Assembly: GCA_947305805.1 (NCBI GenBank)
Contig: CAMZEM010000005.1
Span: 1 to 51,462, forward strand
Length of the DNA stretch: 51,462 bases
Source of the DNA: an uncultured Clostridia bacterium
Lineage (GTDB): Bacteria > Bacillota > Clostridia > Oscillospirales > UBA644
Direction of reading: 5' to 3'
Shown here: positions 32,355 through 41,675 of the stretch, piece by piece
Layout: each line of letters begins with the position of its first letter
How positions within the stretch are numbered: position 1 is the stretch's first letter
Notes under the pieces: model-generated
Told to the model about the DNA's origin: nothing
The model's database searches: none
What the model saw: the letters and a program-made list of their open reading frames with translations, nothing else
Position numbers and translations under genes: made by a program

Positions 32355-33638
32355 ATGCTTGATATAAAATTTGTAAGGGCAAATCCCGACATCGTAAAAG
32401 AAAACATCAAAAAGAAATTCCAGGATCAGAAGCTCCCGCTTGTAGACAAGGTTATAGCGCTTGACGCACAGTACCGCGAGGCAAAGGTGCAGGGAGATGC
32501 GCTCCGAGCAAAGAGAAACGCCGTAAGCAAGCAGATCGGCGCTCTTATGGCGCATGGAAAGAAAGAAGAGGCGGAGCTTGTAAAGAAAGAAGTTGCCGAA
32601 ATTGCAGGCGAACTTGAACGTCTTTCCGCGCTCGAACCCGAACTTGAAGCGAAAATCCGCGAAATAATGCTTGTTATACCGAATATTATCGACCCGTCCG
32701 TCCCCATAGGCAAAGACGACAGCGAAAACGTTGAGGTTGAAAGATTCGGAGAGCCCGCGGTGCCCGATTTCGAAATTCCCTACCACGTAGACATCATGGA
32801 AAGCTTTGACGGCATAGACCTTGACAGCGCAAGAAAAACGAGCGGAAACGGTTTTTACTATCTGCGCGGCGACATTGCGCGTCTTCATTCGTCAATTCTC
32901 TCTTATGCGCGCGATTTTATGATAGACAGGGGCTTTACGTATTACGTTCCTCCGTTCATGATCCGTTCAAGCGTCGTAACGGGCGTTATGAGCTTTACGG
33001 AAATGGAAAACATGATGTATAAAATCGAAGGCGAAGACCTTTATCTTATCGGAACGAGCGAACACTCCATGATAGGCAAGTTTATCGATTCGTTTACGGA
33101 TGAGGAAAAGCTTCCGCTTACGCTCACAAGCTATTCTCCGTGTTTCAGAAAAGAAGTAGGCGCTCACGGTATAGAGGAACGCGGCGTTTACAGAATACAT
33201 CAGTTTGAAAAGCAGGAAATGGTAGTTGTCTGCAAACCCGAAGACAGCCCGATGTGGTTTGACAGACTCTGGCAAAACAGCGTTGATTTCTTCCGTTCGC
33301 TCGATATTCCCGTAAGAACGCTTGAATGCTGCTCGGGAGACCTTGCGGATCTGAAAGTAAAGAGCGTAGACGTTGAAGCGTGGTCTCCGCGTCAGAAAAA
33401 GTATTTTGAGGTCGGTTCGTGCTCCAATCTCGGAGACGCTCAGGCGCGCAGATTAAACATAAAGATAAGAGGAAAAGACGGCAGCTACCTTGCTCATACT
33501 TTAAACAACACCGTTGTCGCTCCTCCGAGAATGCTTATCGCATTTCTTGAAAACAACCTGCAAAAAGACGGCTCCGTACGTATTCCCGAACCGTTAAGAC
33601 CGTATATGGGCGGTATGGACGCGATTCGCAGGGCGTAA
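32355..33638 (+). CDS. serS: Seryl-tRNA synthetase
   Basis: A 427-residue class II synthetase that charges tRNA-Ser (and tRNA-Sec where present). An N-terminal antiparallel coiled coil (residues ~25-100) binds the tRNA long arm. The catalytic core shows FRKEVGAHGIEERGVYRIHQFEKQE (motif 2) and NNTVVAPPRMLIAFLENN (motif 3). The RBS AAAGGAG lies 8 nt before the ATG. It follows parB by 12 bp and ends at a bidirectional terminator. The beginning MLDIKF repeats the end of parB. Confidence 0.97.
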   Translation: MLDIKFVRANPDIVKENIKKKFQDQKLPLVDKVIALDAQYREAKVQGDALRAKRNAVSKQIGALMAHGKKEEAELVKKEVAEIAGELERLSALEPELEAKIREIMLVIPNIIDPSVPIGKDDSENVEVERFGEPAVPDFEIPYHVDIMESFDGIDLDSARKTSGNGFYYLRGDIARLHSSILSYARDFMIDRGFTYYVPPFMIRSSVVTGVMSFTEMENMMYKIEGEDLYLIGTSEHSMIGKFIDSFTDEEKLPLTLTSYSPCFRKEVGAHGIEERGVYRIHQFEKQEMVVVCKPEDSPMWFDRLWQNSVDFFRSLDIPVRTLECCSGDLADLKVKSVDVEAWSPRQKKYFEVGSCSNLGDAQARRLNIKIRGKDGSYLAHTLNNTVVAPPRMLIAFLENNLQKDGSVRIPEPLRPYMGGMDAIRRA

Positions 33639-33663
33639 TCCGTTTGATTTATAAACAAGATCT

Positions 33664-33699
33664 AAAAAAGCTGAGAATAAATAATTCTCAGCTTTTTTT
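33664..33699. terminator. Bidirectional terminator between serS and rsmA
   Basis: The stem GCTGAGAAT/ATTCTCAGC is flanked by A and T tracts, so it can end both the parAB-serS and the rpmH-rsmA transcripts. Confidence 0.92.
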
Positions 33700-33726
33700 G
33701 TTTAAATTTTTAAATATTCGGCGTTT

Positions 33727-34593
33727 TTAAAAGGCAGTTGTGTAATTTTCTTCGATTTTCTCGGAAATTCTCGCAAAATCTTCAATTCCCAGCGTTTCAC
33801 CTCGCGCGGATACGGGAATTGACAGAGAAGAAAGAATCTCCGCGGCTTCGGATTTTTTAATCGCAAAGCCCGACGAAAGATTGTTTACAAGCGTTTTTCT
33901 GCGCATTGCAAACGCCGCGCGGATAACTTTGAAAAACGTTTCTCTGTCCTTTACGGGTATGCGTTCGTTTTCCGGGATAACGTCAAGGCGGATAACAGCA
34001 GAGTCAACCTTCGGCGCGGGATAAAACGATCCCGCGGAAACGCCGAAAAGAAGCTTCGGGTTTGTATAATACGCAACCGACGCGGTAACGGCGCCGTAGT
34101 CAGGCGAGCCGGGAGACGAAACAAATCTTCTTGCAAGCTCTTTTTGCACCATTACCGTTACGGATTTTACAGGCGCTTCGCTTTCAAGAAGGTGCATAAC
34201 TATGGGCGTTGTGATGTAATACGGCAGATTTGCGCAGATATAAACGCTTTTTTCGCCGTATTTTTCGCAAAGAGCGGAAAGATCTACGTTAAGTATGTCG
34301 TCGTTGATTATTTCGAGATTGTCAAATTCCGCGAGAGTTTCTTTCAGAACGGGTAAAAGCGACGAGTCGATCTCTACGGCAACAACTTTTTTTGCGCGTT
34401 TGCAGAGCTCTTTTGTAAGACAGCCGAAGCCCGGTCCTATTTCTACAACGAATTTTCCGTCAATTTCCGCCTCTTTTGCTATTTTAGGCGGAATTGCGGC
34501 GTTTACGAGAAAATTCTGACCGAGCGTTTTGGAAAACCCGAATCCGTATTTTTCGCAAAGCGAACGTATTACGGACAGGTTCGTAAGCTCCAT
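33727..34593 (-). CDS. rsmA: 16S rRNA dimethyladenosine transferase (KsgA)
   Basis: A 288-residue SAM-dependent enzyme that dimethylates A1518 and A1519 of 16S rRNA during 30S assembly. The GQNFLVN start, VEIGPGFGCLTKEL (SAM-binding), NLPYYITTPI and the basic RAAFAMRRKTLVNNL segment are all visible. The start ATG overlaps the stop of the small membrane protein gene (ATGA), so it is translationally coupled and is the last gene of the minus-strand run starting at rpmH. Confidence 0.96.
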   Translation of the reverse strand: MELTNLSVIRSLCEKYGFGFSKTLGQNFLVNAAIPPKIAKEAEIDGKFVVEIGPGFGCLTKELCKRAKKVVAVEIDSSLLPVLKETLAEFDNLEIINDDILNVDLSALCEKYGEKSVYICANLPYYITTPIVMHLLESEAPVKSVTVMVQKELARRFVSSPGSPDYGAVTASVAYYTNPKLLFGVSAGSFYPAPKVDSAVIRLDVIPENERIPVKDRETFFKVIRAAFAMRRKTLVNNLSSGFAIKKSEAAEILSSLSIPVSARGETLGIEDFARISEKIEENYTTAF

Positions 34594-34739
34594 CAGTTTT
34601 TATTGCGGCGGCCGAAAAACACCGCAATACCCGTAATAACGGCAGCAACAACACCCGCGATAAGAATATCAAACCACGGAATGTTTATAAGCACGTTTCT
34701 GTCGTTTTCTTCGCCCTGTTTTGTTATACTGATATTCAT
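34593..34739 (-). CDS. Small membrane protein (48 aa) between prfB and rsmA
   Basis: A 48-codon gene. It starts with ATG 12 bp after the prfB stop behind AAAGAGGAACTTTT, and its stop overlaps the rsmA start by three bases. The product starts polar (MNISITKQGEENDRN), then has one hydrophobic segment of about 20 residues (FDILIAGVVAAVITGIAVFF) and a basic end (GRRNKN). A single-pass membrane protein is predicted, with the basic end in the cytoplasm. I do not recognise the family. Good RBS, coupling with rsmA and operon position support a real gene. Confidence 0.72.
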   Translation of the reverse strand: MNISITKQGEENDRNVLINIPWFDILIAGVVAAVITGIAVFFGRRNKN

Positions 34740-34751
34740 AAAAGTTCCTCT

Positions 34752-35867
34752 TTATGCGTTTTCGCCGTTTTTAAGGTATCTTAAATATGCGTCGATAAAT
34801 CCGTCGAGCGCACCGTCCATAACGGCGTTAACGTTGCCCATTTCGTAATTTGTTCTGTGATCCTTTACGAGCGTGTAGGGCATAAATACGTATGAGCGTA
34901 TCTGCGAGCCCCATGCTATCTGCATCTGGTCGCCTTTAATATCCTCGATTTTATCGAGATGTTCGCGCTCTTTTATTTCAAGCAGCTTGCTTTTCAGCAT
35001 TTTAAGCGCCTGTTCCCTGTTTTGCTTTTGCGAACGTTCGTTCTGACAGCCGACAACTATTCCCGTGGGGATATGCGTTATTCTTATTGCCGAGTCTGTC
35101 TTGTTAATATGCTGACCGCCCGCGCCGGACGCCCTGTGAGCTTCAACTTTTATGTCTTCTTCGCGTATCTCGATGTTTTTGTCGTCCGTAATTTCGGGCA
35201 TTACTTCCACGGACGCAAAAGACGTGTGTCTTCTGCCGGATGCGTCAAACGGAGATATTCTTACAAGACGGTGAACGCCCGCTTCGGACTTGAGATATCC
35301 GTATGCGTTCGGCCCTTCGATAACAACCGTTGCGCTTTTTATGCCCGCCTCTTCGCCGTCCAGAATATCTATCGTTTTAACCTTGTAACCGTGCTGTTCG
35401 CCGAAACGGCAGTACATGCGGTAAAGCATTAAAGCCCAGTCCTGCGCTTCCGTGCCGCCCGCGCCCGCGTGAAGCGTTAAAATTGCGTTGTTTGCGTCGT
35501 ATTCGCCGTTTAAAAGCGTTTCGAGCGTCTGTTTTTCAAACTCTTTTTCTATCATGCGCGCCGTTTCGCCGAGTTCGTTTTCGTATTCCTCAACACCCTC
35601 GTCCTCCGCCATTTCGGCAAGAGTTTCTGCGTCGTCGATAAGTCCGAGAAGATATTTGTATCTGCTCAGTTTGTCTTTAAGCGTTTTTTGCTCGACAAGA
35701 AGCTTCTGCGAACGCTCCATATCGTTCCAGAAGTCCGGCGCGGCAACGGCTGTTTCTATCTCTTTAAGTCTGTTTTCAAGCTCTTCCGTTTTCATTGCGG
35801 AAGCGAGATCTTTCGCCTGTTTTCTGTAATCTTCGATTTTAAGTCTGTATTCGTCAAGTATTATCAT
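34752..35867 (-). CDS. prfB: Peptide chain release factor 2, without frameshift
   Basis: A 371-residue class I release factor that reads UAA and UGA. The SPF tripeptide (RISPFDASGRRHTSF) identifies RF2, and the GGQ peptidyl-hydrolysis motif occurs in GAGGQHINKTDS. The frame is open from ATG 35867 with no CTTTGA-type programmed frameshift in the first 30 codons, so autoregulation by UGA frameshifting seems absent. It follows mnmE by 28 bp on the minus strand. Confidence 0.96.
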   Translation of the reverse strand: MIILDEYRLKIEDYRKQAKDLASAMKTEELENRLKEIETAVAAPDFWNDMERSQKLLVEQKTLKDKLSRYKYLLGLIDDAETLAEMAEDEGVEEYENELGETARMIEKEFEKQTLETLLNGEYDANNAILTLHAGAGGTEAQDWALMLYRMYCRFGEQHGYKVKTIDILDGEEAGIKSATVVIEGPNAYGYLKSEAGVHRLVRISPFDASGRRHTSFASVEVMPEITDDKNIEIREEDIKVEAHRASGAGGQHINKTDSAIRITHIPTGIVVGCQNERSQKQNREQALKMLKSKLLEIKEREHLDKIEDIKGDQMQIAWGSQIRSYVFMPYTLVKDHRTNYEMGNVNAVMDGALDGFIDAYLRYLKNGENA

Positions 35868-35895
35868 AACTTTCCCTTTCTCTTGTCGGGATTGA

Positions 35896-37233
35896 TTATT
35901 TTCCTACGCAAAAACGGGAAAAAATGTTTTCTATTATCTCTTCCGATACCGTTTTTCCCGTCATTTCTCCGAGCGCCGATATTGCGCCTTCTATATCGCA
36001 AAGCAGAGCGTCGGGGGTAATGCCTATATTTTCAATTGCGTGCGCAAGTTCGTTTTCCGCGGCTACAAGACATTCATACTGCCTGAGGTTTGCGGGAATT
36101 TCGCTTTCGCCCGCGTCTTTTGCAAGCGGAAAAAGCTCCGCGACGGCTTTTTCAAGTCCGTCCTCACCTTCGCCCGTTTTTGCGCTTATAAATACCGCGC
36201 GGTCAAATCCGTGAGGAATTTCGGGCTTTTCGGATGTAAGGTCAAGCTTGTTGAAAACCGCAATTTTCTTGGCTTTTGCCTTTGCGATTTCTTCGGGAAC
36301 GTCCGTAATTCTATCCGTCATGTCGAAAACGCAGAGAATAAGCTCGGCTTCGCTCAGTTTTCCGACTGTTTTTTCAACGCCTATCTTTTCAACCTCGTCG
36401 TCGGCGTCCCTAAGCCCCGCGGTATCAAAGAGGCGAAGCTTTACGCCGCCTATTTCGGCGCTTTCTTCAATAACGTCGCGCGTAGTGCCCGCAACGGACG
36501 TTACAATGCAACGGTCTTCGCCGAGAAGTCTGTTCATAAGCATGCTTTTGCCTACGTTCGGCTTGCCTGCGATAACGGTTTTTACGCCGTCTTTTATAAG
36601 TCTGCCCGACCCGTAGGATTCTATAAGCTTTTCAAGCTCGCTGTGGGTATTGATAATTAAATTGCGCATCTCCTGCGCGTCGGTATCCTCGATATCGTCG
36701 TCGGGATAGTCTATAAACGCCAGAAGCCGGGCGGAAATTTCGAGCAGCCCTTCGCGCAGTGCGTTTATTCTGTCCGAAAGCCTGCCTTTCAGTCTTCCTA
36801 TGGCGGCGTTCGCTTCGGACTTCGTTTCGCTGTCTATAAGATCTATTATCGCTTCGGCTTTAAGCAAATCGAGCTTGCCGTTTAAAAACGCCCGTTTTGT
36901 AAATTCGCCGTTTTTTGCCTGCCTTGCGCCGTTTTTTATAAGCAGCCGCAGTATGCGCGAACAGTTGTATACGCCGCCGTGACACGAGATTTCAACCGTA
37001 TCCTCGCCGGTAAAACTGTTGGGGGCAAAAAATACGGAAACAAGAACATCGTCAACGGTCTGAGGGCCGTCGACGATATTTCCGTGTATTACCGAAGACG
37101 ACCGCTCGGATCTCAGACTGCGGGAAAATACTTTTTCCGCTATTGCAACCGCATCTTCGCCCGACATGCGTATTACGCCTAACGCCGCTTTGTACGGCGC
37201 GGTCGAAAGCGCGGCGATCGTTTCGTTTTTCAT
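35896..37233 (-). CDS. mnmE: tRNA modification GTPase MnmE
   Basis: A 445-residue GTPase that works with MnmG to modify wobble uridines. An N-terminal folate-binding domain (IAALSTAPYKAALGVIRMSG) is followed by helical parts enclosing the G domain (GKPNVGKSMLMNRL, DTAGLRD, FNKLD) and the C-terminal FCVGK catalytic Cys motif. It lies one base after jag. MnmG, usually the next gene in this region, is missing from the window; prfB follows instead. Confidence 0.96.
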   Translation of the reverse strand: MKNETIAALSTAPYKAALGVIRMSGEDAVAIAEKVFSRSLRSERSSSVIHGNIVDGPQTVDDVLVSVFFAPNSFTGEDTVEISCHGGVYNCSRILRLLIKNGARQAKNGEFTKRAFLNGKLDLLKAEAIIDLIDSETKSEANAAIGRLKGRLSDRINALREGLLEISARLLAFIDYPDDDIEDTDAQEMRNLIINTHSELEKLIESYGSGRLIKDGVKTVIAGKPNVGKSMLMNRLLGEDRCIVTSVAGTTRDVIEESAEIGGVKLRLFDTAGLRDADDEVEKIGVEKTVGKLSEAELILCVFDMTDRITDVPEEIAKAKAKKIAVFNKLDLTSEKPEIPHGFDRAVFISAKTGEGEDGLEKAVAELFPLAKDAGESEIPANLRQYECLVAAENELAHAIENIGITPDALLCDIEGAISALGEMTGKTVSEEIIENIFSRFCVGK

Positions 37234-37234
37234 A

Positions 37235-38176
37235 TTACTTGTCCGCTTCGTTCTTTTCGGGTTTTGCAGCTCTCTTTTCGCCTGCGCGAAGCTCTACCGT
37301 AGGCTCGGAAGGAGCGGCTGCAGCCGTGTTTTGCTGGCGCGGACGGTCATAGCGCTGTTTGTTGTTATACTGTTTTTTTCCGTAGTTTCTGTTGCCGTTA
37401 TCGTTCGGTTTCGAATCGTTCTGCTGTCTGGGAGCTCTCTTTTCGCCTTCAACAAGCTCAATTTCGCCCGTCTCGGGTTTTGAGTAGCCGTAACGCTGTT
37501 TTCCGCCGTTTTTCTTGCCGTAGTTTTTCTTTCCCTGCTGCTTCTGACGCTGATCGCCTTCGCCCTGGTATGAAACGACTACTTTTCTGTTAGGCTCGCT
37601 TCCTACGGAATACGTGGTGATATTTTCCTCGTTCTGAAGATACGTGTGTATTATGCGTCTCTGAAACGCGCTCATCGGGTTTAAGGTAACCCGTCTGTGC
37701 GTTTTAAGCACCTGTTTTGCCGTTTTTGCCGCAAGCGCTTCAAGACGTTCCTTTATTTTCTCACGGTAATTGTTGATATTAAGGGTAACTCTGTATTTTG
37801 TGTCGCCGTCACGGTTAAGGGAGAGCGCGATTATCCACTGAAGAGCTTCAAGCTCCTCGCCCTGTCTCTGAGTAAAGATATCGGCATCGTCGCCGTCTAT
37901 TGTAATGGAAATGTTTTCGCCGTCAACTGCGATACTTGTTTTGCAGCCTTCAAGGCCGACTATTCTGAAAAGTCCGGTAAGATATTCTTCAACTCTGTCT
38001 TCTACGGAAACGTCGTAATTTACCGCTATCTTTGCGGGAACGGCGCCTATACCGAGAAAACCTTTTTTAGGCAGCGTTTCTATTTCATAAGAAAACATAT
38101 CGCTGGACATACCGAGAGCTTTTGCCGCATTTTCAACGGCTGCCTCGATGGTCTTGCCCGTAAATGTCTTTTTCAC
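37235..38176 (-). CDS. jag: Jag/KhpB-type RNA-binding protein with a long basic tail
   Basis: A 313-residue protein. The Jag N-terminal domain (residues ~1-50, KTFTGKTIEAAVENA, GFLGIGAVPAKI), a KH-like middle part and an R3H domain (residues ~148-205, PMSAFQRRIIHTYLQ) are typical. A disordered Lys/Gly/Gln/Asn-rich tail of about 105 residues follows, with two related blocks, ELVEGEKRAP and ELRAGEKRAA; this tail is longer than in most homologues. The protein binds RNA and is linked to cell elongation and envelope genes. It follows yidC by 31 bp. Confidence 0.9.
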   Translation of the reverse strand: MKKTFTGKTIEAAVENAAKALGMSSDMFSYEIETLPKKGFLGIGAVPAKIAVNYDVSVEDRVEEYLTGLFRIVGLEGCKTSIAVDGENISITIDGDDADIFTQRQGEELEALQWIIALSLNRDGDTKYRVTLNINNYREKIKERLEALAAKTAKQVLKTHRRVTLNPMSAFQRRIIHTYLQNEENITTYSVGSEPNRKVVVSYQGEGDQRQKQQGKKNYGKKNGGKQRYGYSKPETGEIELVEGEKRAPRQQNDSKPNDNGNRNYGKKQYNNKQRYDRPRQQNTAAAAPSEPTVELRAGEKRAAKPEKNEADK

Positions 38177-38207
38177 TTTTTTTCCTTTCAGCAGCGTATG
38201 GGCGCAA

Positions 38208-39281
38208 TTACCCGTTTTTCTGCTCTTCTTCGGATACTTCTATTGCATCCTGCATTTCGCGCTCTTTTTCCATACGCTTCATTTTTTCGATTTGATTGTA
38301 GTTCAGTTTTGCTTCTTTTTGCGGCTTCTCTTTTTCCTTCGGCGGTTTTACTATGGCCCTGAGAAGGAAAATCTGTCCTATTGCCAGAATGTTGGAAGCT
38401 ATCCAGTAAACGCCTACGCCTGTCTGGAACGAAAACGCAAGCCAGAGGGAAAGCAGCGGCATTGTATACATAAGAAGATTCATGCCGTTTTTCTTTCCGT
38501 CGGGAGACGGCTGCGCATTGAATTTCTGGGTAAGGAGGCTCAGAAGGAACGACGTTAAGCCTGAAATAATGGGCAGAAGCACAGCCCACGTAAATACGGT
38601 TCCTGCTTCGTTGATGTAGTCTGTCGGCGTCATGCCGAGGTCAAGTCCGAGGAAATTAAGGTTAAGCGTTGATACTTTGGTAATAAATCCGGCTTCCGGG
38701 TATTTTTCGGCATACCCTTCGAGGCCCGCCTTAACGGAAGACAAAACGTCGCTGTCGTTTAAGGCCTGCGCCACGCGGATCTCGTTTGTCTGAAGCCATT
38801 TTGTTACTGCGTCAAGGTTTCCCAGATCGGTCGATCCGAGCGCGTCGACTATTTTTGTTACGCCGAGATCTTTAAGAATGTTTACTATTGCGTAATTGGT
38901 GATCTTGTTAAGTCCCACAATATAAGTGAGCGGACGTCTTATGGCGTTCCAGAGACCGAGAATGATGGGAAGCTGAATAATCGTGGGAAGACAGCCCGAC
39001 ATCGGGTTGTAACCTTCTTCTGAATAGATCTGCTGCAGTTCCTCGGAATACTTCGGGTTTTTTGTGTCACCCTTGTATTTTTGCTGCAGCGCGTTTACTT
39101 TCGGCTGGACTGCCTGCATTTTCAGTCTGCCTTTTTCACCTTTTATGCCGAGCGGAAGCATAAGAAGCTTTGCGATAAATGCAAAAAGAATTATCGCAAG
39201 ACCGTAATTGTTAACCAGTGTGTAGCACAGTTTAAAAATCCACGCAAGCGGGATATAAATAATGTCTAAAATACTTTCCAT
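38208..39281 (-). CDS. yidC: Membrane protein insertase YidC
   Basis: A 357-residue insertase without a visible lipobox or long periplasmic domain, so it is the non-lipoprotein Gram-positive type. Hydrophobic segments lie near residues 5-45 (around the [10 protein letters not shown] part), 100-125 ([19 protein letters not shown]) and 230-310, with the [24 protein letters not shown] end region typical of the family. A basic C-terminal tail follows. It inserts membrane proteins with or without Sec. Its start overlaps the yidD gene by 16 bp. Confidence 0.95.
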   Translation of the reverse strand: MESILDIIYIPLAWIFKLCYTLVNNYGLAIILFAFIAKLLMLPLGIKGEKGRLKMQAVQPKVNALQQKYKGDTKNPKYSEELQQIYSEEGYNPMSGCLPTIIQLPIILGLWNAIRRPLTYIVGLNKITNYAIVNILKDLGVTKIVDALGSTDLGNLDAVTKWLQTNEIRVAQALNDSDVLSSVKAGLEGYAEKYPEAGFITKVSTLNLNFLGLDLGMTPTDYINEAGTVFTWAVLLPIISGLTSFLLSLLTQKFNAQPSPDGKKNGMNLLMYTMPLLSLWLAFSFQTGVGVYWIASNILAIGQIFLLRAIVKPPKEKEKPQKEAKLNYNQIEKMKRMEKEREMQDAIEVSEEEQKNG

Positions 39282-39535
39282 TTACTCAGCTTTATACTCC
39301 TTGATTTTTCGGGAACGGGGTCGTAGCCTCCCCTGCTGAAGGGATTGCAGCGCAGAATTCTCCATAACGTGAGAAAAAACCCCCTTATAAAACCGTGAAT
39401 CCTGAACGCCTCAATGGCATACTCCGAGCAGGTTGGAGTAAACCGGCAACACGGGGGGGTAAACGGTGAAATATTGTTTCTGTAAATCTTAATCAGCGCA
39501 ATTGCCGTTTTGGCTGGAATCCGGCTTAATTTCAT
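39266..39535 (-). CDS. yidD: Membrane protein insertion efficiency factor YidD
   Basis: An 89-residue protein with the family signature [15 protein letters not shown] followed by [17 protein letters not shown]. It helps YidC-dependent insertion. It overlaps rnpA by 47 bp on one side and yidC by 16 bp on the other. Confidence 0.96.
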   Translation of the reverse strand: MKLSRIPAKTAIALIKIYRNNISPFTPPCCRFTPTCSEYAIEAFRIHGFIRGFFLTLWRILRCNPFSRGGYDPVPEKSRSIKLSKWKVF

Positions 39536-39884
39536 TACTGTCCCGATTTTCCGCGATTATGCCCGCCTTTGAAAATGCGCGGACAAGGTCGCTTTTTACT
39601 TCATCCATCAGAACGAACGGGGTTTTCGAGCGCGCAACGAGTACTATGTCGTACTTTCCCGCGAGGGTGGGTTCCAGCATTCTGTATGCTTCCCTCATCA
39701 ATCTTCTCGCGCGGTTTCTCTGCACTGCGTTACCTATTTTTTTTGCGGCTGTGAGACCCAATTGATTTACCGGCTGTCTGTTTTTGCGGCAGTATACCAC
39801 AACCGTGGGCGCTGCAACAGACGTGCCTTTTCTGTACAGATACCGAAATACCCTGTCGTCCTTGATAGATTTCGTATATTTCAT
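39489..39884 (-). CDS. rnpA: Ribonuclease P protein component
   Basis: A 131-residue basic protein that assists RNase P RNA in tRNA 5' maturation. The RNR motif appears as [17 protein letters not shown], and a conserved N-terminal RxFxYLYRKG stretch precedes it. The last ~15 residues ([14 protein letters not shown]) lie in the sequence shared with yidD. It is 9 bp downstream of rpmH. Confidence 0.95.
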   Translation of the reverse strand: MKYTKSIKDDRVFRYLYRKGTSVAAPTVVVYCRKNRQPVNQLGLTAAKKIGNAVQRNRARRLMREAYRMLEPTLAGKYDIVLVARSKTPFVLMDEVKSDLVRAFSKAGIIAENRDSNEIKPDSSQNGNCAD

Positions 39885-39893
39885 TTTATCCGA

Positions 39894-40028
39894 TTACAGC
39901 GTAAGCTGTTTTCTGCCTCTCGCGCGTCTTCTTGCGAGAACTTTTCTACCGTTCGCGGACTTCATTCTTTTACGGAATCCGTGAACCTTGCTTCTCTGCC
40001 TTTTTTTGGGCTGATACGTTCTTAACAT
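39894..40028 (-). CDS. rpmH: 50S ribosomal protein L34
   Basis: A 44-residue protein, [20 protein letters not shown] onward, ending in the GRKQLTL-type tail. The ATG is preceded by AAAGGAGGTTCGGTAAAG. It is the first gene of the minus-strand run and has a strong promoter at 40113-40142. Confidence 0.97.
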   Translation of the reverse strand: MLRTYQPKKRQRSKVHGFRKRMKSANGRKVLARRRARGRKQLTL

Positions 40029-40112
40029 CTTTACCGAACCTCCTTTTCCGGGGTCTTCACATATTCTTTTTCCGCCCTTTGGTTTTTAAGGGCAGATTTT
40101 GAGTGTCAATAT

Positions 40113-40142
40113 ATTATAATACAATTCAACGGGAATTGTCAA
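40113..40142 (-). promoter_or_regulatory. Promoter of rpmH-rnpA-yidD-yidC
   Basis: On the minus strand TTGACA (40137-40142), an 18-bp spacer and TATAAT (40113-40118). The transcript leader is about 80 nt, with a short possible hairpin of AAGGGCGGAAAAAG type. Confidence 0.78.
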
Positions 40143-40201
40143 TAGAAAAATCCCGTTTTTTAAATTTTTTTCGAAAATTAACGCAAAAACGAAAAAAATA
40201 C

Positions 40202-40230
40202 TTGATTAAACGCCGATTTTATGCTATAAT
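40202..40230 (+). promoter_or_regulatory. Promoter of dnaA
   Basis: TTGATT (40202-40207), a 17-bp spacer and TATAAT (40225-40230), about 110 bp before dnaA. The stretch from 40231 to 40262 is almost pure A/T. Only one weak DnaA-box-like sequence (TGTGTATAT near 40283) is visible in this gap. Confidence 0.8.
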
Positions 40231-40340
40231 GTTATATATATTTATATTTTTATATTTAATAATATAATCGCCGTCCGGTTTTTGTGTATATTCCGTCTTT
40301 TTTCCGGGCGGATAAACAGTAAATTAAGGAGATGACTGTA

Positions 40341-41675
40341 ATGAAAGTCTTTGAAAATATATGGGCTGCCGCAGTGGAACGTCTTTCGGAACAGATAAGC
40401 AAACAGGCGATGGATCTGTGGATAAGACCGATCGTTCCCGTATCGTACGTTGATTTCTGCGCCGTTTTGCTTGTTGAGTCGCCTTTTCAGAGAGATATTA
40501 TCATGTCCAAATACAAAGACGACATAAGCGCCGTGCTTACGGAAATTGTCGGCTTTGATATGTCCATAAACGTTATAACGCCCGAAGAGCAGACTACTTC
40601 AACGCCCGTAAAACATACCGACGCGCCGAAAGTAAAAATAGAAAATCTCGTTGAACCGATATACCCCGAATACACGTTCAACACTTTCGTTGTGGGTGAA
40701 TCAAACAAACACGCATACGCCGCGTGCAGCGCCGTTGCGAAAAACCCCGCAAAAGCGTACAATCCGCTTTTTATATACGGTAATACGGGGCTCGGAAAAA
40801 CGCATCTTTTAAAAGCGATAAGAAACGAGATTGCGATAAACTTTCCGTCCTATAAAACAATTTACATCACCGGCGAAGAGTTTACAAACGAGCTTATAGA
40901 AAATATACGCAACAAAACGATGCCGGAATTCAAAAACAAATACAGAAGCATAGACGTGCTTTTTGTGGACGATATACAGTTTATCGCAAACAAAGATTCA
41001 ACGCAGGAAGAGTTTTTCCATACTTTCAACGCCCTTTACGAGGCAAACAAGCAGATAGTTCTTGCGTCAGACCGTCCGCCGAGAGATATTGCGCTTCTTG
41101 AAAACAGACTGCGCTCACGCTTCGAAATGGGTATTATAACCGATATCTATCTCCCCGAATACGAGCTTAAGGTTGCCATTATCAAACAGAAAGCAACAAC
41201 TTACGGGCTTGATCTTCCCGACGACGTTGTAGACTTTATTGCAATGAAAATCAAAAACAACATCCGTCAGATAGAAGGCGTACTCAAAAAGATAATGGCA
41301 TTTCAGCTTATCTCAAACCTTCCGCCGTCAATTTCCGTTGCAAGCTCGGCTGTAAAGGACATTACAAGCGAAAACGAACCTACTCCCGTAGTGTTCGACA
41401 AGGTTTTAAAGGAAATAAGCCGTGAATTTGACGTATCAGAAGAAGATATTCTGAGCAAAAAACGTATGGAAGCCATAACTTATGCGCGCCAGATCGCAAT
41501 GTACGTAATGCGCGAGGTTACCGATCTTTCGCTTCCCGAAATCGGACAGACTTTTAACGGCAGAGACCATTCAACCGTTCACCACGCAATACATAAAATA
41601 GAAGAAAGGGTAAAAACAAACCCCGCGCTCAAGGCGAGAATCGATTCCGTAATCAAAAACGTAAAGGAACTCTGA
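40341..41675 (+). CDS. dnaA: Chromosomal replication initiator DnaA
   Basis: A 444-residue AAA+ initiator. The start is ATG 40341 (AAGGAG nine bases upstream); ATG 40332 touches the RBS and is rejected. The domain I helix ([18 protein letters not shown]), a short domain II, Walker [12 protein letters not shown], Walker B FVDDIQF and the C-terminal DNA-binding [11 protein letters not shown] motif are visible. It opens oriC at the 3' side of its own gene. Confidence 0.97.
   Translation: MKVFENIWAAAVERLSEQISKQAMDLWIRPIVPVSYVDFCAVLLVESPFQRDIIMSKYKDDISAVLTEIVGFDMSINVITPEEQTTSTPVKHTDAPKVKIENLVEPIYPEYTFNTFVVGESNKHAYAACSAVAKNPAKAYNPLFIYGNTGLGKTHLLKAIRNEIAINFPSYKTIYITGEEFTNELIENIRNKTMPEFKNKYRSIDVLFVDDIQFIANKDSTQEEFFHTFNALYEANKQIVLASDRPPRDIALLENRLRSRFEMGIITDIYLPEYELKVAIIKQKATTYGLDLPDDVVDFIAMKIKNNIRQIEGVLKKIMAFQLISNLPPSISVASSAVKDITSENEPTPVVFDKVLKEISREFDVSEEDILSKKRMEAITYARQIAMYVMREVTDLSLPEIGQTFNGRDHSTVHHAIHKIEERVKTNPALKARIDSVIKNVKEL

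Noticed and set aside
31288..32382. Open frame of 364 codons opposite parA-parB
   Set aside because: Antisense to conserved parAB with Phe/Arg/Leu-rich composition; no RBS or promoter.
40231..40340. Second oriC part upstream of dnaA
   Set aside because: A/T-rich, but only one weak DnaA-box-like sequence is visible; not enough to call a bipartite origin.
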